A stretch of DNA of 64,000 nt from an archaeon (GTDB lineage Archaea; Thermoproteota; Thermoprotei_A; Marsarchaeales; Marsarchaeaceae), in assembly GCA_021817005.1 (NCBI GenBank), contig JAKAWJ010000006.1:23025-87024 (forward strand), given 5' to 3'. How positions within the stretch are numbered: position 1 is the stretch's first letter; each line of letters starts with the position of its first letter. Below the pieces are notes generated by a model. It did no database searches, was not told where the DNA came from, and saw only the letters and a list, made by a program, of their open reading frames with translations. Positions 27,600-35,709 of this stretch are shown here, one piece after another. A program made the position numbers and the translations under genes.

Positions 27600-28793
27600 A
27601 TGGATGCAACGATGAATTATCTCCGCTCCGATGAATATCTGGCCAATCCTTACAAACTGTACAGCGCCATAAGGAATTCGCAAGATGTATACTTTGCTAA
27701 AGACCTTGGGCACTACTGGTTAATGCGGCACTCTGACTGTACTCATTTGTTGAGTAGCAGGGATTTCGGAAAGGATATCGAGGAAAAATTCTCGGGAGCA
27801 TCAGGTTCCTCCGGCCCATCAAATGGAATGGATGATCCGTACAGATCGATTCTTTTTCTTGATCCGCCAAGACACACAAAACTGCGGCAGCTGGTAACCA
27901 AGGCTTTCACCCCAAAAGCCATCGAGAGTCTGAGACCCTTTATAAGAGAAATCTCGGAAGAACTGGCCGGGACCAAGCATGACAATCCATTCTATGATGT
28001 AATACAGGACTTTGCAGGCCCGATTCCTGCATTCACCATCGCCAGAATGCTGGGCGTTCCAAGAGAAGATATGGCAAAATTCAAGAAGTGGTCAGACGAC
28101 GCTGTCCTGGCACTTGATGTCGCAGCCAGCAAGGAAGAGGAACAGATGGCGGCTGATGCAAGGCTGAATCTCAGTAACTATTTTCAGAAGCTCATTGAAA
28201 GGAAGAAGCTCAATATGGAGAGTGATGTTTTGAGCGATCTCATAACATCAGAAGAATCCGGGAGCAGGCTATCTCATATAGAATTAATTGTCATGTGCAA
28301 TCTTCTTCTGATAGCTGGGCATGAAACCACAACAAACCTCATAGGAAATGGATTCTATGCCCTCGTCAAAAAAAGAGACCAGTTTGATATGCTCCGGGAT
28401 GATCGCACTCTTCTAAAGTCGGCAGTTGAAGAACTGTTGAGGTTTGACCCACCAGTGCAGAGGGATTCAAGGGCACTTTACAAGGATGCCAATTTCTCTG
28501 GGCAAATGCTACCCCGGGGGTCCACCGTCACTGCGATCATCGGCTCTGCGAACAGGGATCCAGATGTCTTTGATGACCCTGACTCACTGGACATTACGAG
28601 GAAGGACAATCCGCACCTGTCGTTCGGCAAGGGCATACACCACTGCCTTGGGGCCCAGTTGGCGAGAATGGAGGGGGAAATTGCGTTTGATGTCTTGTGT
28701 GACAAGTTCAAGGCTCCTGAGCTGTACGAAGAACCGGTCTGGAGACGAAACTCGAACATGCACGGAATGGAGACGCTCAAGATTAAGGCATAA
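27600..28793 (+). CDS. Cytochrome P450
   Basis: 397 residues, a bacterial-size soluble P450. The I-helix oxygen motif LLIAGHETTTN has Gly240-His-Glu-Thr-Thr, the K-helix Glu-x-x-Arg is in VEELLRFDPPV, and the heme loop SFGKGIHHCLGAQLAR has Cys349 as the thiolate ligand. No membrane anchor and no fused reductase are present, so it would need separate ferredoxin partners, none of which are adjacent. The substrate is unknown; the CYP119/CYP107-like soluble group is nearest in overall look. The gene is more AT-rich and uses A/T-ending codons more than its neighbours, which may mark acquisition. Its start is ATG with a strong TATA-like element upstream. Confidence 0.93.
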   Translation: MDATMNYLRSDEYLANPYKLYSAIRNSQDVYFAKDLGHYWLMRHSDCTHLLSSRDFGKDIEEKFSGASGSSGPSNGMDDPYRSILFLDPPRHTKLRQLVTKAFTPKAIESLRPFIREISEELAGTKHDNPFYDVIQDFAGPIPAFTIARMLGVPREDMAKFKKWSDDAVLALDVAASKEEEQMAADARLNLSNYFQKLIERKKLNMESDVLSDLITSEESGSRLSHIELIVMCNLLLIAGHETTTNLIGNGFYALVKKRDQFDMLRDDRTLLKSAVEELLRFDPPVQRDSRALYKDANFSGQMLPRGSTVTAIIGSANRDPDVFDDPDSLDITRKDNPHLSFGKGIHHCLGAQLARMEGEIAFDVLCDKFKAPELYEEPVWRRNSNMHGMETLKIKA

Positions 28794-28886
28794 ACGCTCC
28801 ATTTTGAAACTTAAACTGCTACTGTGCTCCTCTTCATTTCCCTGATAACTCTGGTTGATCCAACATCGCAGGAGCGTTTGGTGGAT

Positions 28887-29132
28887 TCACAAGACCAGAT
28901 TTACAGCTGGAGCAAATCCATCTTGTCCAATAAAAGTTCGAATTTGCACGGTCTCCAGTGCCTCCCTGTAACGTTGAGCGCCGGAGGATTCTTCGACCGA
29001 ATCAATCGTTCTCCCTTCGACCCAGTCTTCCCCGTACCTCTGTCGCACCCGGCTTCTCTGGAGTACTGGAACATCTTCCTTCAGGACCTCGGCTCGGGCC
29101 CTACCCGGCACCTGTGCCTCCTTTGCGGGCAC
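28887..29132 (-). CDS. Doubtful ORF of unknown function
   Basis: 81 residues from a GTG directly after an in-frame TAG. It is acidic/charged with VLKEDVPVLQRSRVRQRYGED and ends QIRTFIGQDGFAPAV. The look is coding-like, but no family is recognised, and the start lies inside an inverted repeat (29124-29144). It could be the tail of a decayed gene. Confidence 0.3.
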   Translation of the reverse strand: MPAKEAQVPGRARAEVLKEDVPVLQRSRVRQRYGEDWVEGRTIDSVEESSGAQRYREALETVQIRTFIGQDGFAPAVNLVL

Positions 29133-29144
29133 CTAGGTCCCGCA
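29124..29144. repeat. Near-perfect palindrome in GC-rich intergenic region
   Basis: TGCGGG, one unpaired C, ACCT, then AGGT and CCCGCA. The arms match over ten base pairs with no loop if the C is bulged. It may be a protein-binding operator or the tip of an RNA stem. Confidence 0.4.
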
Positions 29145-29381
29145 CACGGCTGTCGGCCCGGGCTGAGCTTCGCTGGTCCATGAGCGGCTGAGCGGGGCAC
29201 CGGTATATGGAGCCAAGTCGTTCCTCCTGCCTCGCGGCAAGGCGAGCGAGCAATCTTCTGAACAGGCTTCCCGGACGGGAATCAGGCAGGGAGCACCGGA
29301 TTTAGGGAAGAATTCGACCCATCCGCGCCTGGGCTCTCGCGGTTTGCTCGCAATCCCGTGCAATACGCACGCGCAGGTCAT
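29145..29381. other. GC-rich region with several hairpins, possible structured RNA
   Basis: A gene-free stretch much richer in G+C than the flanking P450. It holds local inverted repeats: CTCGC/GCGAG at about 29231-29246, TTCCC/GGGAA around GGAC at 29268-29281, and GTGC/GCAC around AATAC near 29358-29370. I looked for RNase P, SRP and 5S rRNA signatures on both strands and did not find their invariant motifs. The identity is open. Confidence 0.3.
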
Positions 29382-29567
29382 CTAGCCCGGAGTCGTGTCT
29401 TCAGGCTCCGTACCGAGCATGCTCTTGATCACTCGAAGCACGAATTCTTCGTCCTCTATTGCAGCCACCAACAGCAGCTTTGCAAGTTCTTCCTCGTTCA
29501 CTCCGAACTTTTTCGAAAGCTGAGTCAGGCGGCGAGCGGCTTCGTTTGAAAGTGCGACGGTCTGCAT
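29382..29567 (-). CDS. Small helical protein, function unknown
   Basis: 61 residues from ATG 29567. The sequence MQTVALSNEAARRLTQLS, then KKFGVNEEELAKLLLVAA looks like a ribbon-helix-helix or short helical regulator: an initial strand, two helices, then an acidic tail. A TATA-like GTATTATACG on the reverse strand at about 29597-29606 lies 30-40 bases upstream and supports this start over the upstream GTG at 29594. It is divergent from uspA. A DNA-binding role is only a guess from shape. Confidence 0.5.
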   Translation of the reverse strand: MQTVALSNEAARRLTQLSKKFGVNEEELAKLLLVAAIEDEEFVLRVIKSMLGTEPEDTTPG

Positions 29568-29789
29568 TCCTTGCCATCTCACGTTTGCCGCCACTTACGT
29601 ATAATACCTACTGCTGCGGCAAATCTGACATGGTCTTCTAGCTACGCGGGGCGTTGCAGCTCAAGCGTCTGTGGAAACCACACGACGGCTGCGCTCCAAC
29701 GGCAATCCTCTTTCGATTCGCAAACCAGTCGGACTGATTGCCGGGGTTTCGCCACCGTGCTCGCCCGGGCCATAACGGTGAGCATAAGA

Positions 29790-29798
29790 CTCTTTAGT
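29790..29798 (+). promoter_or_regulatory. TATA-like element for uspA
   Basis: CTCTTTAGT, centred about 27 nt upstream of TTG 29822, so the message is probably leaderless. Confidence 0.35.
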
Positions 29799-29821
29799 CA
29801 CGCAAGTTTTTCCTGTTCACG

Positions 29822-30298
29822 TTGTCGACAGAAGGAGCAGAAAAATCCCCTTCCAAAATTGGCCGAATCCTTGTAGGCGTGGATGGGTCAGACTCCTCAA
29901 AGCGAGCGGTTTCCCGTGCAATAACAGTGGCACGTGCAACCGGGGCCAAACTCTATATTGCTTACGTAGTGCATATCCCGGTTTACGCTTCCTCGACCCT
30001 ATTGGATTCCCCTGCGATTGATTACTCCGGAGTGGAACAGGCGCTTACGGAAGTAGGGAAAAGAGTTGTTGCGGAAGCCGCTAAGCAGGCTGAAGGAAGT
30101 GGAGTCGAAGTAGTGGCTGACGTTCTTGAGCGAGCTACGTCAATAGTGCAGTCACTGCTTGACTACGCTACGGACAACAAGATTGACCTCATAGTAGTGG
30201 GGAGTAGAGGACTGAGTGGCCTGAAAAGAGTGGTACTGGGTAGCGTTTCAGGGGGACTTGTGAACCACGCTCATTGCGACGTTTTGGTGGTCCGCTGA
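29822..30298 (+). CDS. Universal stress protein (UspA family)
   Basis: 158 residues, single Usp domain. After a short Ser/Lys tail, [20 protein letters not shown] is the first strand-loop-helix, and [19 protein letters not shown] is the ATP-binding loop (G-x2-G-x9-G-S/T), so this is an ATP-binding UspA/UspFG-type member. It ends with CDVLVVR, as normal. Such proteins act as dimers in the cytoplasm under stress; the specific role is unknown. The start is TTG just below a TATA-like element. Confidence 0.92.
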   Translation: MSTEGAEKSPSKIGRILVGVDGSDSSKRAVSRAITVARATGAKLYIAYVVHIPVYASSTLLDSPAIDYSGVEQALTEVGKRVVAEAAKQAEGSGVEVVADVLERATSIVQSLLDYATDNKIDLIVVGSRGLSGLKRVVLGSVSGGLVNHAHCDVLVVR

Positions 30299-30449
30299 GG
30301 CTGAGCATCCTTCTTATTCGTGCTTTCCGGACATTGCCAATTCGGTCTTCCAAACCTGATGATCAGCACGAAAGCACGAGCCTCATAGCAGTATCTCACG
30401 CACGTGGCTGGGACAAGCAATCCGCGCTTTTTCCCTTCTCTGTACAGGA

Positions 30450-31094
30450 CTAAGGTCCTTCTGGCTTTCCTGCAACATGCGGTGACTGGCTTCGAATTAC
30501 GTAGAGAACTAATGTTAGGACTATCACGATTGCGACAGCGATTTCTATGTAAGTGAACGCGCCATAGAGGTTCTGGGAAAGCGCGGTCACCGATTGGGAG
30601 AACCTTTCACCAAGGTATATGAGGACAATATCCCAGACCAGGACTCCGCCCAAGGACCAAGCGAGGAATTTGACCGGGTCCATCTTGGCGAAACCGGCTG
30701 GGAATGCGACGAGAGTTCTCAATAGAGGAACAAATCTGGCGAATAATACGACAAGCGCTCCGTGGCTGGCAAACCATTTCTCTGTGGTTTCAAGCATCCG
30801 TTCGTCCAGCCGAATGTATTTCCCGTATCTGAGGATTACAGGCTTCCCAAACCAGAAACCCAGTCCGTAATCCAAGAGTGTTCCTAGCAGGCTACCGGCG
30901 GTAGCAGCCAAAACCGCAGGCCAGAAGGACATCTGACCGCTGAATATGAGATAACCGGTTAACGGAAGGACTACTTCGCTTGGAACAGGCAGCGTAGCGC
31001 TCTCTAAGAACATCAGAGAAAAGACCCCCCCATACCCAGCCTTAGAAAGGAGAGATGCCGCGAAATTGAACACTAGTTTGAAGAGAGAACTCAC
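30450..31094 (-). CDS. DedA family membrane protein
   Basis: 214 residues. The hydrophobic pattern gives about five or six membrane segments with two re-entrant parts. Diagnostic blocks: MFLESATLPVPSEVVLPLTG (Glu and the P-x-P-S-E motif), GTLLDYGLGFWFGKP and VLFARFVPLLRTLVAFPAG (the F-x-R-F-x-P-x-x-R motif). DedA/VTT proteins are proton-dependent lipid flippases or scramblases in bacteria (UptA, PopT) and contribute to envelope homeostasis. The GTG start at 31094 lies six bases from the first copy of a 32-bp direct repeat. Downstream of the cytochrome b/Rieske gene on the same strand, with about 107 bases between them. Confidence 0.92.
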   Translation of the reverse strand: MSSLFKLVFNFAASLLSKAGYGGVFSLMFLESATLPVPSEVVLPLTGYLIFSGQMSFWPAVLAATAGSLLGTLLDYGLGFWFGKPVILRYGKYIRLDERMLETTEKWFASHGALVVLFARFVPLLRTLVAFPAGFAKMDPVKFLAWSLGGVLVWDIVLIYLGERFSQSVTALSQNLYGAFTYIEIAVAIVIVLTLVLYVIRSQSPHVAGKPEGP

Positions 31095-31100
31095 TTGCTA

Positions 31101-31200
31101 GAGCCTCTGAAGAAGCATAGTAGAGCAGTCTCTATCACGAGCCCGATCACGGCCATCACGGCAATCACGAGCCTCTGAAGAAGCATAGTAGAGCAGTCTC
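31101..31200. repeat. Two perfect 32-bp direct repeats, 68-bp period
   Basis: GAGCCTCTGAAGAAGCATAG plus 12 further bases occurs at 31101-31132 and again, identical, at 31169-31200. The 36 bases between them contain short ATCACG(G/A) repeats. It fills the whole gap between the Rieske fusion stop and the dedA start. Two copies only, so it looks like a tandem duplication or a pair of binding sites rather than a CRISPR array. Confidence 0.85.
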
Positions 31201-31201
31201 C

Positions 31202-32746
31202 CTAAGAAACATATATGTTTCCTGTAGCTTGGTCGAGGGTCAGTCCGATCTTGTGCAGTGGAATGTAGGCCGGCCCCCTAATTGCGCTTCCGTTTGATGG
31301 GTCAAATAACGAACCGTGACAAGGACAGTAAATGACCCGATCAGGAGAATAGTACTGCACTTCGCACCCCGCATGGGTACATATTGCCGAGTAAGCATCA
31401 AGGGTTCCATCGGATAATCTAATGAGTATTCCTGGTCCTCCAGAAGGATTCGAGAAATAAGTCGCGGAGTTGGGCAGCAGATTCTTTATGTTTGCGATTG
31501 GTTTTGGTCCTGCAGCGGTAGTTGAAGTTGTACCGCCGGATGGTGGCGCCCGGGGCCTGTTCACCATGAAGTCCAGCCCCAGAGCCATAAGGAGTATGGC
31601 TCCAGTGAGGATGCTCGACTTTTTGATAAACTGACGCCTGGCAACTTCAACTTGAGGAGGGGTATAAGTGCCAAGAACTGGGCATGCGTCCGATAAGCAC
31701 AATGCGCCTTGTTTTCGGGAGCACCTCTCGGCGCTACTTCTCACAAACCGGCTGCCGCAGGTCTTCTGCACGGCGGAGAAGGGGATGAGCACTGAGGCAT
31801 TGGGATTCGCGAGCGATCTTCTTGACTGTAGACCAGTGTATTTCGTAAAGGCCTCCTCCGATAGGGAGGCAGTCAGCTTCGAGACCACAGATGCTTTTGC
31901 TTTCACTGCGTTGGGCTTCCAGACGCTTGAATCATAATGCACAGAAAAAAACTGAGGTGAAAGCGTCCCTCGGGTAATCGCCCTGATAAGGGGACGATTC
32001 TGGGGCAAAGCAGAGAAATAGATGTGCCCGGCTACCAGCCCAAGCACCAAGACTGAGGCGTAGATATGCGCAACAAGAAATCCCGTAGCCACATAGGCCG
32101 GCAAGCCTTGAACTGGTAGCAGTCTTAATGGGTCCCAGAGGTACACCCCAGTTACAGCAAGAACGCCAGTAGCTAGGCCAAGGGACGCATGGTAAATTTT
32201 CTTGTAGGGGTCATACTTACCAGTGCGCTCCTGTTCTAGCAAGCCCCTTGCAAACCTTCCGACTCGCTGCATCATAAGTCTTGCATCCCTTGCCGTAAAG
32301 ACGATTAGCCGAAGTGACCGACGGGAGTACAACTCATGAAAGGTATGGATCGCCAGCAGTAAAATCAGGCCAAAAGAGAAGTATTCGTGCCAGAGCAGCG
32401 AAAACACGCTAAAGTGAAAAACAGCCAGATTTGGAAAAAGATATATTTCAAACCCCGTAGCTGTCAGGAAGAGGAAGATTCCCGCGATGAGCCAGTGGAC
32501 CAGCCTCTGGGTTCTGTCGTAAGCCTGAACAGGGGCGTTTGTCTCGAGACTCTGGTACTCATGGCGTATGTGTACAGAGCCCTGCTTTCTGCCTCTCAGA
32601 ACGTAGTGAATGATATAGGCTGCAATAAAACCTGCCAGTGCGATTTCGGTGAAGGGTATTCTCAAACCAACAGCCAAGCTTGCCGGTGTAGCGTCAGGCG
32701 AATGCGATAAAGGCTTGTGGTACAAGCGTCGATAAAGGAGCGGCAC
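31202..32746 (-). CDS. Cytochrome b561-like membrane domain fused to Rieske [2Fe-2S] domain
   Basis: 514 residues from GTG 32746; a shorter start at TTG 32677 fits a TATA-like CCTTTATCG better. Membrane helices at about 31-50, 83-105, 116-137, 185-205 and 218-242 resemble formate dehydrogenase gamma/hydrogenase cytochrome b, with candidate heme His at 84, 120, 134, 137, 186, 227 and 241. A linker at 243-360 holds four Cys (330, 342, 350, 355). Then RRQFIKK (370-376) and a further helix (377-395) look like an internal Tat-type signal anchor. The C-terminal Rieske domain has CTHAGC (456-461) and CPCHGS (474-479), so the cluster ligands are complete. Predicted role: electron transfer at the outer membrane face, from or to quinone. 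Fusion of these two modules is unusual. Confidence 0.85.
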   Translation of the reverse strand: MPLLYRRLYHKPLSHSPDATPASLAVGLRIPFTEIALAGFIAAYIIHYVLRGRKQGSVHIRHEYQSLETNAPVQAYDRTQRLVHWLIAGIFLFLTATGFEIYLFPNLAVFHFSVFSLLWHEYFSFGLILLLAIHTFHELYSRRSLRLIVFTARDARLMMQRVGRFARGLLEQERTGKYDPYKKIYHASLGLATGVLAVTGVYLWDPLRLLPVQGLPAYVATGFLVAHIYASVLVLGLVAGHIYFSALPQNRPLIRAITRGTLSPQFFSVHYDSSVWKPNAVKAKASVVSKLTASLSEEAFTKYTGLQSRRSLANPNASVLIPFSAVQKTCGSRFVRSSAERCSRKQGALCLSDACPVLGTYTPPQVEVARRQFIKKSSILTGAILLMALGLDFMVNRPRAPPSGGTTSTTAAGPKPIANIKNLLPNSATYFSNPSGGPGILIRLSDGTLDAYSAICTHAGCEVQYYSPDRVIYCPCHGSLFDPSNGSAIRGPAYIPLHKIGLTLDQATGNIYVS

Positions 32747-32895
32747 CCTCAGTTCTTTGGCTCATGCCAAAAGAGCGAGCGCGCGTCCCACAGAGGAAGC
32801 CTAATTTGCAGAAATGCGTGGATTTCAAGGAGCCTCGATGGTGCGGATTAATATCATAGTGCGTGCCTACCAGCGCAACTCCTGACCACTCTCTC

Positions 32896-33522
32896 ATGGT
32901 GATACAAATGGATCCCACTGAAATAGCGGCCTCTGCAGAGCTCGGAACTCGGACGAGAATACTGCGTTACATTCATGATCACCCGGGCTCGCATCTGAGG
33001 GCCCTGGCACGCGAGCTGAAGCTGGGAATGGGCAACCTGCAGTATCACGTCCACATCTTGGAAGAGTCTGGACTTCTGAGCTCATCGAGGGAGGGTCTCA
33101 GAAAGTTCTTCTACACGCGTGAGACGTTACGGGAATCCTCCCATTCCCTGATCATCTCCCTTTCTCAGGAAACACCCAGAGAAATCTTGACCTTTCTCAC
33201 CCTGAAGGGCAGTTCCACCCAGCACGAAATATGCCTGAAAGTGGGGCGTAAACAGTCAACAGTCTCGTGGCACCTGAACAGGTTGCGAAAAGCCCGTTTA
33301 ATCGAGGTATCCGATGGGCAGGGAGGAGGTTTTCGGCCAGCTCAATACAGAGTTAACGAAAAAGTCAGAAGACATCTCGCGGTGTTCATGGAGAGTTACC
33401 ACCCAAGCATTTGGACAAGATGGTCGGAGAGAATGAACGAAATTGTGGAGTCAATATCTGACAGCTTTGGAACACAATCCGATTCCTTCATCCAAGACGA
33501 CCCTAGCGGTGTCTTTCATTGA
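32896..33522 (+). CDS. Two-winged-helix transcriptional regulator
   Basis: 208 residues from ATG 32896 (ATG 32908 is equally possible; an upstream GTG precedes the predicted transcript start). The first winged helix spans about 15-75: RTRILRYIHDHPGSHLRALARELKLG, then QYHVHILEESGLL and a basic wing. The second spans about 95-155: REILTFLTLKGSSTQHEI, then QSTVSWHLNRLRKARLIEV. The pattern of two helix-turn-helix units with an initial PGxHxRxLAR-like segment is typical of archaeal ArsR/MarR-like regulators of membrane processes. It ends in TGATG, coupling it to the next gene. A TATA-like ATTAATATCAT lies at 32847-32857. Effector unknown. Confidence 0.85.
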   Translation: MVIQMDPTEIAASAELGTRTRILRYIHDHPGSHLRALARELKLGMGNLQYHVHILEESGLLSSSREGLRKFFYTRETLRESSHSLIISLSQETPREILTFLTLKGSSTQHEICLKVGRKQSTVSWHLNRLRKARLIEVSDGQGGGFRPAQYRVNEKVRRHLAVFMESYHPSIWTRWSERMNEIVESISDSFGTQSDSFIQDDPSGVFH

Positions 33523-33878
33523 TGCTCATTCTGAACCTGCGCGAGAGCCTCGCGATGTTCCACACCGGTATCGCTTCGAGCCTAGCGCTTCGGGCGGCGG
33601 AGGAACTCGATTTTGAGACGCTTGAATGGTTCAGTTTTATTATTGCGATATTCTCGATTCTTTTGTGTGCGATTACACTGAGTTCATACAGGACTACCAG
33701 AAGCAGACGGCTGCTGCTTGTTGCGGTAGCATTCGCACTTTTCGGCGTAAACGCTCTCCTCAGCAACTATGACGTTCTCGTATTGAATATCAGCCCACTA
33801 GAAGTGGCAGTTGCTAGTGCGGTTATGAGCCTGATTATTCTGGTTCTGTTCTTTGCCGCGCTCGTTCTGAAAAGGTGA
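33522..33878 (+). CDS. Three-helix membrane protein coupled to regulator
   Basis: 118 residues. Three hydrophobic segments at about 38-58, 67-85 and 94-116, with a short basic loop TTRSRRLLL. The start ATG overlaps the stop of the winged-helix gene by one base, so the two proteins should be made together. Pairs of a winged-helix regulator and a 3-TM protein of this size (DUF7521-like in haloarchaea) are known, suggesting the membrane protein senses or tethers. This is inference by analogy. Confidence 0.75.
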   Translation: MLILNLRESLAMFHTGIASSLALRAAEELDFETLEWFSFIIAIFSILLCAITLSSYRTTRSRRLLLVAVAFALFGVNALLSNYDVLVLNISPLEVAVASAVMSLIILVLFFAALVLKR

Positions 33879-33903
33879 TGCGTCCCAGTCCCGCTGGATT
33901 GAT

Positions 33904-34974
33904 TTAAATCACAAGCCTCCCTTTCTTGACCACTTGTTTGCCGTCTACTTCCATTGTGGGCTCTCTTACTAGACCGTGGAACCCGAGTGTCAGCGACACG
34001 GCCCCCTTTACTATACCGTCTTGGCCGTAGCCATACCGCATTCTAGGATTCAGCCCCACCATCAGATAGCCGAGTGCTCTCTCCCTGAAACTAGAAGCCG
34101 CATCCATCGCTCTGAGAACCGCAGCTGATCGCTTTGATGAATAGTCTACCACTACTCCAGCTTGAAACCGAAACGTTGCATCAGAAAGCCTTCCAAAGCG
34201 CGACACTGAGCTAGAGACAGATACGACACCTTCCACGCTCTTTGGGTCCACTCCTCTAATTACCTGCCCTGGCGGAAGGCTGCTCATATTGTCACCAGAA
34301 ACGACATCCGCGCTGTCACACACGCCATCCTCAAGCGAACTCTCACCCTTCAGGGTAAAGCTGAGCACTCCCTCCTCAGATAGGAGCCTGACATGAGCCC
34401 CATCGGGCAATGTGGCCAAAACCTCCCTGCCTGACTCTGAAATCTTATCGAAGTCGACGAGGCAAGCCCTGAGTTGCTCTCCGATTATTTTGTCCGGCTT
34501 TTGTCGAAGCAGGCTGGCATATTCCTTTCCCACGTATCCAAGTGGAAACCTTATTCCTCTTAGCTTCGCTTCTTTCGCAGCGTCGTACCAGGCCCTGTTA
34601 TACTTTGTGGCCTCTATGTAGTCCTCCCTTGAAATAGCAGGAAAGTAGGGGCCAATTGGGGGGCCGGGTATGAACACGTAAGCGTCCGAGGACTTTAGGA
34701 GCGAATATTCGTGTCTTCCCATTACGCCCAGAGATGCCTTTGGGATCTTTTGAAGCGTCTGGACGTAATCCTGACCGTGCTCGTAGATGAGCACAGGAAG
34801 CGCTCCTACCCTGCGAACCTCTCTTATCACTGCTCTTGCCAGTCCTAATCCATTATCCCACGTTTCCACCGTCACCGTTTCCCCCTGTTTTATTCCGAGT
34901 GACTTTTCGACTGCAATTCTGGCAACGCTAGAACTCAGGCGGTCGATTGCTGCGGTATAACCATCTGTCTTCAA
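33904..34974 (-). CDS. M29 aminopeptidase-like protein, metal ligands apparently missing
   Basis: 356 residues, near the family length. The N-terminal part (GIKQGETVTVETWDNGLGLARAVIREVRRVGALPVLI) is clearly the leucyl aminopeptidase M29 N-domain. In active M29 enzymes two Glu, two His and one Asp bind metals in the C-terminal half (segments like PxGEV, GELGIG, HIAFG and HxD). Here the equivalent segments read LPPGQVIRGV, ALGYLMVGLN, SLTLGFHG and EPTMEVDG, so most ligands are absent. It may be a non-catalytic paralogue or use a different chemistry. The start is TTG 34974. Convergent with the membrane protein gene and 25 bases from it. Confidence 0.72.
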   Translation of the reverse strand: MKTDGYTAAIDRLSSSVARIAVEKSLGIKQGETVTVETWDNGLGLARAVIREVRRVGALPVLIYEHGQDYVQTLQKIPKASLGVMGRHEYSLLKSSDAYVFIPGPPIGPYFPAISREDYIEATKYNRAWYDAAKEAKLRGIRFPLGYVGKEYASLLRQKPDKIIGEQLRACLVDFDKISESGREVLATLPDGAHVRLLSEEGVLSFTLKGESSLEDGVCDSADVVSGDNMSSLPPGQVIRGVDPKSVEGVVSVSSSVSRFGRLSDATFRFQAGVVVDYSSKRSAAVLRAMDAASSFRERALGYLMVGLNPRMRYGYGQDGIVKGAVSLTLGFHGLVREPTMEVDGKQVVKKGRLVI

Positions 34975-35160
34975 TTCTATGCACTATCACGGAGACAACG
35001 TGCATGCCGATTTAACACTTGCGAGTTTACTTCGCATGTGCTACACGCAGCACCACGCTCTGAATGAGCGATCCGGAGCGACTGAATAGTTCGAAATGCC
35101 CCGGAGATTCGCGAACCTGGGGGAAAGGGGGGGAATTCGTGAAAACATTCAAGAGCGTTC

Positions 35161-35709
35161 TCAGCCCGAGGTCCCCTTCGTGCGGCTCGAGTCTTTAATG
35201 ATTTCGTATTTCAGCTGCACCTCATTTTGTGATAACCTGCGCATGTCCAGCAGGTTTAGCCTGAAGTCCACCCCCGGATGACCGAATAGCCCCTTTCCTT
35301 CCCCAAGCAGCCATGGCTCAAAGTCAATTACGATTTCGTCAATAAGACCGAGAGTAGCAAAAGATGCTATAATCTCAGCCCCTCCACCAAGCAGCATTTT
35401 CGTATAACCCTTTTCGGAAAGGAATTCTACTATCCTAGCAGGGCCCCCTGACACAAAATTGGCCCCCTTTACCGCTCGGAAAAGCTCAGGGCGATGCGTT
35501 GCTACAACTACTTCCACTTTTCCTAGCTTTGCGATTTGCCCCCCATTGTAGATAGCTTCGAAGGTCTTTCTGCCGACGACAAGGTTTCCAAACGTCTTCG
35601 CGCTCTCTAAGAACCTCTCCCAATCCTCGTCAGCTACAAATTCTGTATCGTCGTCACCTCGCGTAATCAGACCATTCACGCTGGCTGCTATATATGCGCA
35701 AATTCTCAT
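35161..35709 (-). CDS. RibD C-terminal / dihydrofolate reductase-like reductase
   Basis: 182 residues. The N-terminal AYIAASVNGLITRGDDD, then DWERFLESAKTFGNLVVGRKTFEAI is the conserved start of the RibD-C/DHFR-like fold, and GYTKMLLGGGAEIIASFATLGLIDEIVIDFEPWLLGEG is the NADPH-binding end. Archaeal riboflavin reductases (ArfC) and stand-alone DHFR-like proteins share this form. Which substrate is reduced cannot be decided, since no riboflavin or folate gene is near. ATG start at 35709. Confidence 0.82.
   Translation of the reverse strand: MRICAYIAASVNGLITRGDDDTEFVADEDWERFLESAKTFGNLVVGRKTFEAIYNGGQIAKLGKVEVVVATHRPELFRAVKGANFVSGGPARIVEFLSEKGYTKMLLGGGAEIIASFATLGLIDEIVIDFEPWLLGEGKGLFGHPGVDFRLNLLDMRRLSQNEVQLKYEIIKDSSRTKGTSG

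Noticed and set aside
29100..29381. RNase P RNA, SRP RNA or 5S rRNA
   Set aside because: The invariant GAGGAAAGTC, ACAGAA-GGCTTA and GGTCAG-GGAGCAG motifs are absent on both strands.
31101..31200. Two 32-base repeats with a 36-base spacer as a CRISPR array
   Set aside because: Only two copies, spacer has internal ATCACG repeats, no cas genes and no leader; a tandem duplication is simpler.
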